Source of the DNA: Isoetes taiwanensis
Lineage: Eukaryota; Streptophyta; Lycopodiopsida; Isoetales; Isoetaceae
Length of the DNA: 64,000 bases
Direction: 5' to 3'
Assembly (NCBI GenBank): GCA_021234155.1
Contig: JAJEKV010000005.1
Span: 18,958,089 to 19,022,088, forward strand
Made by a program: the position numbers and the translations under genes. The notes under the pieces were generated by a model. That model did not search any database. It was not told where the DNA came from and saw nothing but the letters and a program-made list of their open reading frames with translations. How positions within the stretch are numbered: position 1 is the stretch's first letter; each line of letters begins with the position of its first letter. Shown in pieces: positions 8,930 through 20,939 of the stretch.

Positions 8930-10245
8930 CACATATGGGGATCCTACCCAAGGCTCAGACTCAAGGGGAATGACTGACGGCTTGGGTCTCCAGAGTTCAT
9001 TGCAGATAGAATTCATGACATTGGATTTGGCTGGCATAAGAGCATGGCTTAGGGTAGTCCCTCCATCGCCCCCCTCTGTGCACACTTTGCGAGTAGGTTG
9101 ACAAGTGTTGGGACTGGCTGTAGCCGCCCGGGATGCATAGCCAAAGGGGCTATTCACGGGTTGCATCTCCCGGTTCGATGTGGCGGTAGGGATCACTCCC
9201 TCTAGAGATCTACATGCTGACTCAGGGTGACTAGAGGGCCACTGCCCTTATTCGACTTGAACCCAATGGAGAGTGATGCATCACTCCACGGGTGTCGAGC
9301 CCATGCCTTGCCCGCACGCAGTGGCAAGCCATTAGACCCAGTCCACAGGGATCCCCGGTAGACTTTACACACCAGAGGGATCGTTCTCCTGAGTCAGGAC
9401 ATGAACCTCCTTATGAGCCAGTCTGGTCCCTTCATCCACAACCGGGTGGGGTTCTTGTACACAGGCCGAATTTACAGTGTGCTAAAGAGGCTAGCTAGGA
9501 GCATCAACTACCAGGCTTTAAGGTCTCTACCCCCCTTCCCAATACAATGAATTCACAGAGATACATCATCATACATATCACAGAAGAACTAAAGAACAAG
9601 ATCTAATCTAAATCACAGAGTTAGGTTCTTTAGTTAGGGCTCACTATCTAGGGATCTAGATGGCTGCTATGGGCAATTTAATAGGCTAAACCTACTTATT
9701 CAATGACTGGGAGGCGGTTTAGGCTATTAAATTGACAAAATACCTGATCCTTGGCTCGCTCCTCCTGCCCTGAACTTGACCATCCTGCTGAACTGCTAGA
9801 AGATGAAGCTAGAAGGGGAAACTAATGAGATAGATCGCTCAGACAGAGTCTGGGAAGTGGGTTTGGCTTCTGGAGCAAGTAAAACAGAGCCCTAAAATGC
9901 TATGGACGAAAATAGCAAGTTAGGGTTTCCTTTACCTAAATAGACAAGGGGTTATGGCTAGGGTTTCCAATTATCCCTTTAAGCATGTGGGATAATTGGG
10001 TATGGCCCACTTGCCTTTATTAACTAGGTGGCATAAAATGTCCACATGGGAAAATGTGTACCTAGATAAATGTGCACATGGGTAAATGTGCACATAAATA
10101 AATGCACACACCTTACAAGTTGCCCCTAGAGCTACACCCTTGGCTACCGCGTCATTACCGTACCGTCGGTCGGGGTGGCGTGTACCGCGTGCGAAGGCGA
10201 TGCGATATCGATCCGGGGACCGTATCTTTGTCTTTGGGCGTCACA
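8930..10245 (-). repeat. Diverged solo LTR related to the chromovirus LTRs
   Basis: Read on the minus strand it starts TGTGACGCCC at 10,245 and keeps the order of landmarks seen in the LTRs at 32,016 and 43,484: an AT-rich start, gggggtagagacc, tgctcctag, aagaaccc and a late ...ggatgg.. block. Sequence similarity is moderate, so it is an older or separate subfamily. No gag or pol flanks it. Sequence to its left merges into other repeats, so the end at 8,930 is approximate. Confidence 0.55.
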
Positions 10246-10700
10246 TCTACAAATCATGAAACACTTTCACCATCCTTCAAGACCAAGGCTTGCAACTCTT
10301 GAGTAATATCTTGTTGTGTGATTGGCACTCCAAGTCTTTGGATGAAGCTCTCCGTTAAAACCATCCATTCATTAATACTATAACGTTTTTGAAGCGAAAG
10401 CATCCTTCGACTTAGCCTTCCATGCATCTTTCTTCCAAATACTACACATATCCCCTTTCTTGTGGTAGAGGTTCAAGAGATGGGATTAGGCGGCGACCAT
10501 TTGTTGCAACAAAATGACATGTTTTCGAGTCAAGTAAGTCAATGTGGCATATCTTTGCATTTTTTGTCCACTTCAATGGTTCATGTCCTTAGGGCTTCAT
10601 GTCTTGTTGCATCATACCTATTTGGTTTTGCTAATGCCGAGCTGCAGTATTCCAATTTGATGTATCGACGGTAATCCTCATAGTATTCTTTAAATTGTCT
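10246..10700 (-). pseudogene. Degenerate retroelement gag-like stretch
   Basis: On the minus strand, short open pieces such as a ..LQALVLKDGESVS.. string resemble the spacer part of plant retrotransposon gag, but stops and frameshifts interrupt them. Its position directly beside an LTR head fits a decayed internal region. I cannot assign a superfamily. Confidence 0.3.
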
Positions 10701-10734
10701 CATGATATTCATTGGATATTTTGAGCCATCAAAG

Positions 10735-10990
10735 GTTGGTATCTTAGGATCAACCTCCAATAGTAGGGTCGCTAGGTGAATCTAGGAGAGGTTTATTACT
10801 ATGCATTATAGAATTCGAGATCAAAGCGTGTGTGGGGGTAGATGCATTGGACCTCATTTGGGTGTGATATTGTGCATGACACAATGAATGCTTGAAAGGT
10901 TTCAAGTAGCTCACAATTTAGTCGGGAATCAAGCAATTTAGGATTGTGTATCACATCGTGCAGTTGACATATTTGTATGCGACAGGTCCC
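10735..10990 (+). repeat. LTR fragment, same family as 48,462-49,160
   Basis: This stretch is the reverse complement of about 48,540-48,750, including the ggatcaacct..tag..ttgctaggtgaa and caagcaatttag..ttg landmarks. It is therefore the opposite orientation of the LTR near 48.5 kb. Confidence 0.6.
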
Positions 10991-12282
10991 TCGGCACTAT
11001 GTCTCCGGTAGGCAGTCATTGCACTTTGCATCTGAGTCTTTTTGTAAAATATGCACATGAGGGATTGATGGAGTGGTCAACCCTAACCATCAATCTATGC
11101 TAGCCAATATCGTTGCCATATTTGTCTGACTATTTGGAGGCCTGTCAAATTCTTCTCAAATTCAAAGTGATATGGTGGTGCTCGGGGAAGTGGCTATGAG
11201 AGCAAGAGAAAAAGAAAGAAAGACAAATTGCCTCGATTAGAAAGAAAGACAAATTGCTTGGGCCTATCTATAGATTAATCTATCAAAGTGCTTATTACAA
11301 AACAAAAGACCTTTAAGAAAAGGACAATCACAAAAGATAAAGACTTTATATATACAACCAAAGGCAAAAAAGATTAGGCGACATGGTAAAAGCGACCAAA
11401 AAACATCAGCGACATAAGGCGACCGGTACGTGTGACCCTTCTCAGATGTCCGCGATAGCAGATTTTGGCCAAGACATCCAATCGATAGCTTCCTGACCCT
11501 GTTCTCAACCAATCAGATATTTGATGATCTTTTGATTTGCAGGTTTCCAAGATTCTACTAAGCTTCTGAATATCTTTAATTCCTCTTTCTTAAGTCTTTC
11601 TCAAATTTTGTTCTTGCAAAAGTGGAGTCCCTGACACTTCTTTTGAGTTACACTTTACCTTGGCTATCTTTCAAAATTCAGTTTTATCTCAGAGTCTCTC
11701 TTGCTCAGATCCCTGATTGGGTTATAGTCCATCGGACGTGGAAAAGGGCTTGAAGCTTAAAGCTTTGTACTTTGGCCGGCAACCATGTTCCCTTGGCCAC
11801 GAACTATGATAAGAGTTGTAGCAGTAGACAGAGATATAAATATGTATATCTTAGAGGATTCAGCATGTACTCCATGCTTGCAAATAAAAATATCGCTAGG
11901 GTTGAGTGGAGCAGACAAGGAAGCACTTTGCTTGTCCTCTCAATCGCTGCCACTTTCATAAATTTTTCTAGAGGCTACAAATGTACTTTTTAAGCTCATG
12001 CAATATATGAACAACATTTTTAATTGAATATGGACATATTCTATTATAAAGCCCAAGTTACACAAGGGAAGTTGAGACTAAGAATTTATTTCAATGTGCC
12101 ATTTAATCATAATGAATAATCCACCAAAATAATGAAGAACATGAATGGTTCTAATTTATACACTAGCAGCATCTTGCATCAAAATCGGAATACGTGTCCC
12201 AAAATGTGATGAAGTAATCCATAATGTTCTTAATCATCATCAGCCCAGATAGTAAAATGAGCAAAGAATTATGCATGACTCG
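10991..12282. other. Anonymous intergenic sequence
   Basis: No gene is recognisable. A small tandem (agaaagaaagacaaattgc, two units) occurs at about 11,213-11,256. The rest is AT-rich with short unrelated frames. Confidence 0.4.
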
Positions 12283-12544
12283 TGTTACATGCACGCTGCC
12301 TGCTAGACTCGTGTTACATGTCTTGTTGTTGCCCCATTTGGGCAACATGGAAGAAATACACTTGTAGAAAATTTGGCCATTTACATATGCGCCTCCCGCT
12401 AGACTTCGTGTTACATGTGTTGTTGTTGCCCCATTTGGGCAACATGGAAGAATTACACTTGTAGAAAATTTGGCCATTTACATGCCTGCCTCAGCTAGAC
12501 TCGTGTTACATGTCTTGTTGTTGCCCCATTTGGGCAACATGGAA
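12283..12544. repeat. 96-bp tandem repeat, interrupted by a retroposon
   Basis: Units start near 12,305, 12,401 and 12,497. Each contains cgtgttacatg, ttgttgttgccccatttggg and caacatggaagaa.tacac. The third unit is cut by the 12,545-13,614 insertion and resumes at 13,615-13,639. The internal ccc-atttggg-caacat forms a small palindrome. No coding role is evident. Confidence 0.8.
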
Positions 12545-13614
12545 AATTTTTTTTTTTTTTTTTTTTGAGAGAGCGGGGTGTTTTTATATTTATCGAATAA
12601 AAAGTACAATGTTTCAAACATATAAAGGATTACTACTGAGGGAGAAGCCTCAACATCTTCATCCTTCTGTATGAAACTTATTCTCAGCTCTATAAGCTAA
12701 TATACATGAGGCATGGTGATCTCCCATATGGTGACCCGGAAAAGACAAAGAGATCTTTGGAAAAAATAGCTCCGAAGCTTTCTTTTACACATTGAAGAAC
12801 CAAAGCGGATACTCTAGAAACACTGAAGATAGAAGGAAGTACCATAATATGAGACCAAATTAGTTGCTGCATTGTTGAGATGCAAAACAGTCGACCCTAA
12901 GTAGGCTAGACACACTTGCTTGACCGCCAAGACTCCTCCCAAAAGTCGGTTCATGATATATAAGCTTCTTCACTGCTCACATGATATCCCTAGCTTGGCC
13001 CCTAAATTGATCTCATTTCTTGCACTTGAATCCATTCAAATAATTCCCAAATTCCACCAAAACCTCATGATAAAAAGGCAGTTTGATCAATTCTTGAAAA
13101 TTACGTACCTTTACGCTGGGAAGAAAAGAAGCGGGAGAAGAAGCTTTGCTGACGAGTAAACCAGGTGTAATGAAGGTCGATGATCAAGTTAGATTTTGCT
13201 TCTCTTACCAAGCCTGTACCTAATCTACTCCACCTTATAGGCGCCATTTTGCCTTTTCGGTGTGTCTCTGCAAGAAAGATTGGAAATGATCCTTCTCTTA
13301 AAAGCAAAGAACACTATGCTTTCATAAAACAAGAATGCTTTTCGGAAGCAAAGAAGCGAGTAAGCCATGTTAGTGGCATGAAGGCATGAAGGAGACATGG
13401 AAAGAACCACCATAAAGCTGCTTCCAAGGGAAAATTTACAAGAAACACTGGAAAAATTCTTCAAGGCTGCGGATCCCATGCTAGCATCGCAAGCGGGGAA
13501 AAGAAGCCCTCGATTTTGGAGCAGCAGTGCCGGAATCGATGAGAGAGGGGCGGTTTCTCTCTCTCCCGTCCGCCCTAGCCGCTGCCGCCTGCGCCTGCGC
13601 CAAGAACCATTCTT
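12545..13614 (-). mobile_element. Poly(A) retroposon insertion with target duplication
   Basis: A poly(T) run (about 12,545-12,566) marks the 3' tail of a minus-strand retroposon. The flanks carry a 10-bp duplication, caacatggaa, at 12,535-12,544 and 13,615-13,624, within an otherwise continuous tandem repeat, so both ends are well defined. The 5' part is GC-rich. No RT is visible in its 1.07 kb, so it is a truncated LINE or a non-autonomous relative. Confidence 0.75.
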
Positions 13615-13639
13615 CAACATGGAAGAATTACACTTGTAG

Positions 13640-15500
13640 AGTTGCATTTTGTAGATGCCATTTGAAGGCCTCACCAAGGAGCATTGATGTGAAGGCCAAG
13701 TTACGAAGAATTGAAGATCTACACGCAAATCAGCCTACCAAAGTCAAAATGCAACAATGAAGATACATCTCACTATTTTATTTGCTCTTAGCATTTGAAT
13801 TCCATTTTACAGCCATCTTGACTTCCTCCTGACCTCATTTGACCGTGTTTGACCCCATATTCCTTTTTTTTGCTTCAACAAAAAAAAGGAAAAGATCACG
13901 TTTGAAAATTCTACCTAGCATTTCTATCAAAATGTTGAGAATATATGCCAAATCACCATGTGATATGCCACCTCAGCACTCATTTTGCCATCTCACCATA
14001 CATTTGCCATCTCATCTTGACCACTTTTTCCAAACCACCATTTATTTTCCAAGTTGCTTGCTTACCAATTCCTGTTACCACATCATCATTTCCTTGCCAC
14101 ATCATCACCTTCACATTGCCATGTTATCCCATTTTTGCCAAATCATCACCTATTTTTGCCACATTACCCATCTTTGACCATTTTTGCCTCCAAAAATAAA
14201 GGTGTTCATTTTCCAAAGTTTATTTTTCCATCGGATACTCGAAAAAATAAGTGGATTGGGCTTTGAAACTTTCAAAATTGACCTTGTTTTGATCTCCAAA
14301 TTTGATTTCTTGAAAATTGTGCCCAAACAAAAAAATATACAAAAATTGGTCTATCTATCCCAATCCACCTAGTCATCACCTCACCCACCACGTATACATT
14401 TGAAATTTCAAATCCGGTGTCATATTTATAACCTAATCGAATTTCTTAGATTGGGCACGTAGGATATTTTGCAAGTTTCTTGAAGAACCCTAAAAATTTT
14501 GATCAGGCAAGATTTGACCTTTTTTGGTAGAAGGGGATTTTGTATCAAACGAGTTTTTGAAGGTTGTTGCATGAAGGATGATCTGAATACCAGTGGTACT
14601 GGCCAATTTGTCTTCTGGAGCTCTGATCTACCTTTCTTGCTCCAAAAATTTGCATTCTTGATGCAAAATTATCACACTATATCTATTTTATGATCTTTTA
14701 CTCTGTGCCTGAGATCCCAGAGCTTGGGTTTACTTGGAAAATGTCCCATGTGATGTCAAGATCAATGAAAATCTTTTTCTGAGTTCTATTGTGAATGATT
14801 TACAAATTTGTGCACCTTCAAGTTTAAATATCTGTGACAATTTTGCCCCTACCTCAAATCAATTTCTTGAGCATATGCACATGATATTAGACCCTAATCA
14901 GATCTGTGCCAATTAAAATCATGCAAAAAGGCTTTATAAAACTCAAGATACAAAAATTTGCTTGCTGTTTTTCTGCGACAGTTCACTGCCAGAAATTTTG
15001 ATCCACTTTGAACTCATGTTTCTCCATCATCCCAACTCCAAATCAGGCAAAAGTTCTCACATATTCCTACAACTTTTATCTGATGTTCACTTCAAACGAC
15101 AGTAAAAAAAATGTTCAGTCAAACTCGAGATATCATCATTTGAGTGTGCATACCTTTTTCTGTTTCAAGGAAGTGCACTGGCCAAATTTTCTACCAACTT
15201 TGAACCTGATTTTCTCAGTCCTTCCAGATCCAATTTGAGCCAAAAATTTTCCCACACATCTGATTACAACTACCTCATTTTGCTCTAGAGATCCTAAAGT
15301 AATTGCTACTTTTTGAAAATTTTGCACAAAGATTGGTTGCCTTAAGCAGCATGGGGGTTCTAACCATGTAGAATCCACTGAGGTTGATCCAAAGTGCCAG
15401 GTTTCAGATCAACATTTTGGAGATTCTACCGAGATCTCTCACCTGGTAGGGATTACTCAAATGGCTTCTTTCTTTCGAGATCCAGCAGGTTCAACTCTTC
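13640..15500. other. Gene-poor stretch with strand-biased low complexity and a TATA-like site
   Basis: From about 13,940 to 14,180 the plus strand is dominated by loosely repeated tgccaaatcatcacc-like words and is poor in G. A catatttataacc TATA-like site follows near 14,432. That order resembles an LTR U3 promoter, but I could not define LTR ends. No conserved protein is visible. Confidence 0.35.
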
Positions 15501-15672
15501 ATATCAAAGTGTGTATATCTATGGATGAATTTTCCATTCAAACCCAAAGCCTACTAGCGCCTATAGCCCAAGGAATGCTAAAGCCTCTTGACAACTTATG
15601 ATCCCAACTATTGGATTGTGCTTATGTTAATATCTAAACCAGAGGTATATGTCATATGGATGGGCTTCAATC

Positions 15673-16456
15673 CCCTTTTTTTTTGAAGGACTTGAGCCTT
15701 TATTATCGGAGAAAGTTCTGAGTACAATGGGGACTAATAACTTTCGGTGGAGAATGTCCACGAGCACAAAACCCCACTCAAATACAACATCTAAACAATA
15801 TGAAGAGTAAGCAAAAACTCATAAGTAGGTATGAATCTGAAGATAGTGCTCCCAAATCGACTCTTCACCTCATTAGCAATTGATGAGCACTGAATGCTTT
15901 GATAATTCGTTGTTGGGCATCAATGATCCATGCGAAGCTAAATGAAATGCCCTTTTGCCAAATTATCCCAACTACTTGGATGGCGCTAATAACACTGGCG
16001 GCTATTCAAATGCATAACGAAAGAGGCCTTGAAGCCACAACCAAGCATGTCGACATGTCTACATAGGAAGAAGCAATGCTCAATTGTCTAAATCCCTCTG
16101 TGCACATAAGGGACAAAGTCGGAGATACCTGCGGGCCGAAATCTATGCACCGAGAATATTAGCGGAGACAACGATGAATGACTTGCCACCATAAAGCAGG
16201 ATACTTATGGGATGGAGTAGTTTATCCCATACCCATTTCCATAATGTTTTTCGCCGATCCTAGGAATGACCAAAGGCCACTTGGGCCGAAAGAGGCAAGG
16301 CGTCCATGACAAGCAAGACCTTGTACATGGAATTCACCAACTTATCAGCTTTGACACGCGCATGAACTACTCAAGGCTGGGGGTCATCCACTTGTGCTAT
16401 TGGAGGAAGAATTGAAGACATCTTCTGCCAAATAGCTCGATCCCACCTTAAAAGGA
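15673..16456 (-). mobile_element. 5'-truncated LINE fragment with 15-bp target duplication
   Basis: The exact duplication ggatgggcttcaatc flanks it at 15,658-15,672 and 16,457-16,471. A short poly(T) at the left gives minus orientation. The minus-strand frames carry a decayed zinc-binding RT-associated region (a GPQVSP...C...C arrangement) as found at the C-terminus of plant L1-type LINEs. The element is 5'-truncated and broken by stops. Confidence 0.8.
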
Positions 16457-16607
16457 GGATGGGCTTCAATCTTGAATGTTGTAACCCCTTGATTGCATGT
16501 TCTTGGATCCTAGATTGATCCATATAGCCACCTCCCCATCCATATGACATATACCTCTGCTTTAGATACTAGCATTATCATAAGCATAAGCATGCAATCT
16601 AGGGATT

Positions 16608-16864
16608 GTGAAAGAAAACGACATTTAGTTAAGTGTTAGTAGCACAAGCAGTTAAGTGGGTGTTGCAAGGAAGTGCACTTAGTTCACTGCTAGTAGAGCT
16701 AGAGTGAAGTGATAATGCCACTAGAGTTAGGATCTATATAAGAGATTAAGGACTCTAGTTGCACTATCACTTCACTCTAGCTCTACTAGATGAACAAAAT
16801 GCACTTCACACTACAACCTGCTGCTTGTGCTACTAACACTTAACTAAATGTGCTTTCTCTTCAC
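16608..16864. repeat. Large imperfect inverted repeat
   Basis: The left arm (16,608-16,727) and right arm (16,752-16,864) are reverse complements with few mismatches (for example tagtagagctagagtgaagt against its complement), around a ~24-bp centre containing tctatataag. It could fold into a >100-bp hairpin. It lies inside an LTR, so it is a foldback insertion or a fold of the U3 region. Confidence 0.8.
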
Positions 16865-17330
16865 AACTTTCTTTAAACACTTGGCACTTCTTGTATGCAT
16901 TGATGCCACGTGTCTCTAAATATAAGACATAGGTTGAATAGTCCTATATGACCTATGGCCCAACATTTGTATGTAATAATCTCCTCCCCCTTTTACAACC
17001 TTGCCCTCAAGATCATACTCGGATCAATATAGTTGTTTTACACTTTTTCCCTTTAGAACAGTAACCATCTATCGTCAGTTGCTTCCTAACTGAACATATT
17101 CTTATTCCCTTGCCGACTAAAAAATTGATGTCTACCTCCAACTTATTGTGGCCTTAATCCCGTAACATATCGTTTAAGATCTTTAATTCAAAGATCTTCT
17201 TTAAACTTGATTAATTCAAAGTCAGAGCACCATCTGTGCATGACTTGGCATTATACATACTTGAGGTTCTAGATAAGCGTGCGCAATTACTCGACCCTCG
17301 GTAGTCATTTATCTCCGCTTGTCTAGTACC

Positions 17331-17478
17331 ATCATTCTTTGCAAAGGTTTTCCCTTGAAAACCTTTCGGCGAGGTTTTTAATCCTAGTAGTAATGATTGT
17401 ACTAGCCCATTGTATGGGTCCCATGACCTATTGGTCTAAAGGTGGGCGTTAAAAACTATTCTATTCTATTCTATTCTT
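17331..17478 (+). repeat. Retroposon 3' end with (ATTCT)n tail
   Basis: The conserved 3' module is ggttttccc..tgaaaacc hairpin, g-rich gggtttttaatcc, gggtcccat, ggtct...gtt, then taaaaa and a run of ATTCT. It shares about 150 bp with 18,341-18,500, 55,271-55,425 (reverse) and 56,041-56,115. No polymerase sequence is attached, so it fits the tail of a SINE or RTE-like LINE. Confidence 0.65.
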
Positions 17479-17877
17479 CTCAGTTAGAAGACATTAGCTG
17501 GTCGTACTCCTTCAATCTACAGGTGGCATCTAAGATCGGCTGGTTCCTTTTCCATTGAATCAGGTATTTCCACAATCCTCGACAATAGCTTCTGATAGTG
17601 AGTGTTACAATCACCGGGTGCTATAGGAGGCAAGGCGCTATAGGTATTGCAATGAGCCTAACCCTTGTTTAACTATTGCCCATACATATTTTGGCTTACA
17701 CGGAATGCCTGTGCACTTTGTTCCTAGCTTATAAGCTATAGTGGTCCCTTAAGTACTCTTTAGGATATAGCATGGAGAATGTCAATTTCTTAACAAAAAA
17801 GGCTTCAAGATCCAACCTTGATCACTGGACTAGATCATTGTATGCAATAATAATTCACCTTCCCCTAAGGTCAAAAG

Positions 17878-18500
17878 CGGCCCATTACAAGGAGCACATC
17901 AACCCGTGTTGGCAGGGGGCCCGCGGCTCTACACGCATTCCCGGCTACCCACGAAAAGCCGCGGACTCATTGCCTCCATTCATACGAGGTGCCCACCATC
18001 TTTGCATCGAGGCAGGCGGTGGATTGGGGAGCCCCGCCGGGGCGGGCTCTGTCGGTCTTTGTCAAGCGGGTGCCATTGAGGATGAGTCTCACACTTTCGA
18101 GTTGCCCGGCGTTCGGTCGGATCCGGGCTAGATCACGCCCTTGAAATGCGGCGGACTTGCCCCTACATTTCGCGGATGAACACCGTCGATGCGTGCCACA
18201 GGGTTGTACATTCGGGGAGGTAATGGACTGCGAGCTCACCTTTGCCCCTTTGGTTGCGTGATTAGGCACCCTACGGGTGCGGTGCATGAGTGTATATATT
18301 TATGTGTTTTGCATTTTATATATTAGGGCCGGTTTGTCCGGTGATTCTTTGCCCGCGGTTTTCCCTCGAAAACCCTTGGGGCGGGGTTTTTAATCCGGGT
18401 AGTAATCCGCTTGCTGTGTTTTTGTATTGGGTCCCATAGACCGATTGGTCTCCGTGGACGATAAAAATATCTTCCTTCCTTCCTTCCTTCCTTCCTTCCT
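17878..18500 (+). repeat. Longer retroposon copy with (TTCC)n tail
   Basis: It ends with the same 3' module as 17,331-17,478 but with a TTCC tail (to 18,500) in place of ATTCT. The GC-rich body from about 17,878 to 18,340 differs sharply from its AT-rich surroundings and may be the rest of the element. It contains cggcgttcggtcgg-like strings typical of the CAG/CTG-altered regions. The left boundary is uncertain. Confidence 0.5.
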
Positions 18501-18504
18501 AAGG

Positions 18505-20448
18505 CATTAACTAGTTAAGACTTTATCTTGGGCCGATCTTGGGTATTTTTTTTCCTTAATATATGTTACTCATATCTACAGTGTATATCATTGGTCCAAT
18601 ATCATTTAAGATCTAATTCAGGTCACTTGTCAGCTATCCTGACCTTCGTACCTCAAAGTGCCTCATAACCTCAATGTGACTCTGTAATAAGAATTAATTT
18701 AGACCTCTTGTTCCAATAAGTACCTTGAGAGTTTCTCACTTTCTTTAGTGAGAGATTGGAACTCTCATTCTCTATTATTTAATTTCTTCATACCATCAAT
18801 AATTATGGATTAGTATATGCAACCTCACCGGCACAAGTCTTTTGCAAACGTTTGTCTTGCGTAATAGATCCTCTATAGGCGTCCAATCAGGAGCCATATT
18901 TGCAACCCTTTACCCATCGAAATTAATATCATGAGGACGCCAATAATATATAGCCTAGTTGTATAGCACCAATTAATATGATGGTCATAGCATATAGTGC
19001 CTTTTTTACCACAAGTTGCTAAATGTTTTCATAGCCCAACTTGCAATCATGCATGGGTGTCTTACTTGAAACTCTAACCTGCATAAAATCTGCACAAAAT
19101 ATCATTTAATTCAAGGTTAGTTACCTGCCTATCAAGAAAAATTCTTGATACAATTGACAACCTCACTTGATGCAATCGTCATTTATAAGTATTCGCCAAT
19201 AACTTTCAAGTTTAAAAATATTTGTTACCCTTAGATCACTCATTTTATTCCATCATAGAATACCCTTATTCTACTCAAATTTGTACTTCCGATACCTCCA
19301 CTAGATTGCAAGTAACATCCTAAAATATTGAAAAATGTGATTATAAAAAACTCGTGCAAAAACCTCAATTCTCGGATCCTTCACATAGAACAATTCTGTT
19401 TTCCTTACCTTTCCTCCCCTTTTAAATGAACAAGCCCTCTTGTTAAGGAATATGGACTGAGGTCCTTTCAAAAGAAGGATTTTATTATGGCAATCTTAAC
19501 ATGTATATTTTGCATGTGTTGAACCATCCTAGATTTATAAAAACCCTAGATATTTCAAAAGTAATCGAGAACTTCTTCTTGGCTTCGCTTGAGCACAAAA
19601 TAGCCCTAACTAAATCGAGTATAGCTCATGTTTTACAGTCATTTCTAAGAATTCCACAAAGACTAGTTTCACATTTACAGGACCTCAGGCAGTAAATAAG
19701 CAAGTTAGGAAATAAGCAAATACTCTTACTATTGTTATATGAACACCTTTGCAAGGTTGAAAAGCCTATATTTCAGCAAGAATATTAAATGGCGATACTC
19801 CTGTATTCCCCAGAGTCTCTATGCGAACTGTAACTCTTCGAGATGGAGCCAATCGATTGTAATTTCTGACATCCACCGAGAAGATGCCATTTGAACAATC
19901 TGGTTCTTGGATGCTCACGGGCTTAGATGAGAGAGCATTCAAAATGATCAACCCTCCTTATTCATGCTCGATGAACAAAACTAGATTTAGTCGGGGTTGA
20001 TTCTTAAAATAGAAAACCCTTTGCTTTGCATATCATCCGCTTGATGCAACTCTCAGATTCAAGCCAGATCATTCTTAATCTGATGTATATTTGAGTTAAC
20101 TAGGCATCCTAAAAATAACATTTGCAAAAACCTTCATTGTAACTGTTGTCCATGCCAGACCCTTTAGACTTGGCTGTTTTATAAAACATGGCTACCTGTC
20201 ACACATGATTCAGAACATGTTGTGTATGTTGATAATTTAATGGTCAAGGCAAAATAACCAAATCGTTTAAAGACGAACAGATGTTACCAAATACTCATGT
20301 TAGGACCAGAATTAACAATTGCTAAAGACAGTAGCTCCTATATGCCAAGAACATCTATATTTGTTCTATTAAAGTGATTGTTTCAAGAACATTTTCAACA
20401 TGTTTTCCTTCATTTCGTAGTTGATTCTATGTTCTTTGAATTCAAATA
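18505..20448. other. Gene-poor stretch, probable LTR of the following copia element at its right end
   Basis: I see no gene. Because a tRNA-Met primer site starts at 20,449, a 5' LTR should end just before it, but the matching 3' LTR is not recognisable in the window, so its left end cannot be placed. Confidence 0.35.
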
Positions 20449-20460
20449 TGGTATCAGAGC
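20449..20460 (+). promoter_or_regulatory. Primer-binding site, tRNA-iMet (TGGTATCAGAGC)
   Basis: Perfect 12-nt match to the 3' end of initiator tRNA-Met, the usual primer of plant Ty1/copia elements. Gag-like sequence follows 30-60 bp downstream. Confidence 0.85.
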
Positions 20461-20479
20461 AGACTTGACTTTGAGGGCG

Positions 20480-20920
20480 TGCTAAAGGGAAATCAAGACA
20501 AAAATTGAAGATTTATATCATGCCTATTACTGGATTATTAGAGTACATGCAAACTTATATGAGAAAGACCTGTGGGGAATTGTCAACGGTGATGAACCAA
20601 AGTCTGAGATGGATGCGAGAGATTTGATAGTTTTTACAAAGGCTTAGGCAAAGAGTCCTAAGTTTGAGGAAATTAAGACCAATGAATTGAGAAAATAGGC
20701 CTTGGCTAAATGGATCTGAGAGAGACTAGGCGACAAAAGCGAGGATCCTATGTCATGGTAAATTTTAAAGGCCCTAAATGTTCTTTTATTGAAATTAAGG
20801 TTGGCTAAACCTATGAAAAACAAAAGTTCATAGATGTTTATGTTGGCAAAATTTGATAAAAGAAAGTCCTGTAGTTATCTCCCCACTTGGCTAAAATATA
20901 AAATTTATATAATATGAAAT
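20480..20920 (+). pseudogene. Ty1/copia gag, N-terminal part (degenerate)
   Basis: Broken frames read like copia gag: a ..YEKDLWGIVNGDEPK.. string followed by ..ELRK.ALAKW and a ..SMSW..LK motif. Several in-frame stops are present. The frame breaks off at a Ty3/gypsy fragment and resumes after it at about 21,905. Confidence 0.65.
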
Positions 20921-20939
20921 TCTTGGCCCTACCTATGGC

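Larger units (their letters stand above)
15510..16965 (-). repeat. LTR copy (48.5-kb family) split by a LINE fragment
   Basis: From atggatgaattttccattc to gcccaaca at 16,965 the order of landmarks matches 48,755-49,160, with a 784-bp LINE fragment inserted. To the right is a ctcctcccccttt tract, a polypurine tract on the minus strand. Arms of an inverted repeat (16,608-16,864) lie inside. Confidence 0.55.

Noticed and set aside
12283-12545. Regular repeats resembling a CRISPR array
   Set aside because: The 96-bp units are repeated whole, with no unique spacers between short repeats, and the setting is plant nuclear DNA.
17878-18340. GC-rich stretch as ribosomal RNA
   Set aside because: No conserved rRNA core string is recognisable and it ends in a retroposon 3' module with a microsatellite tail.
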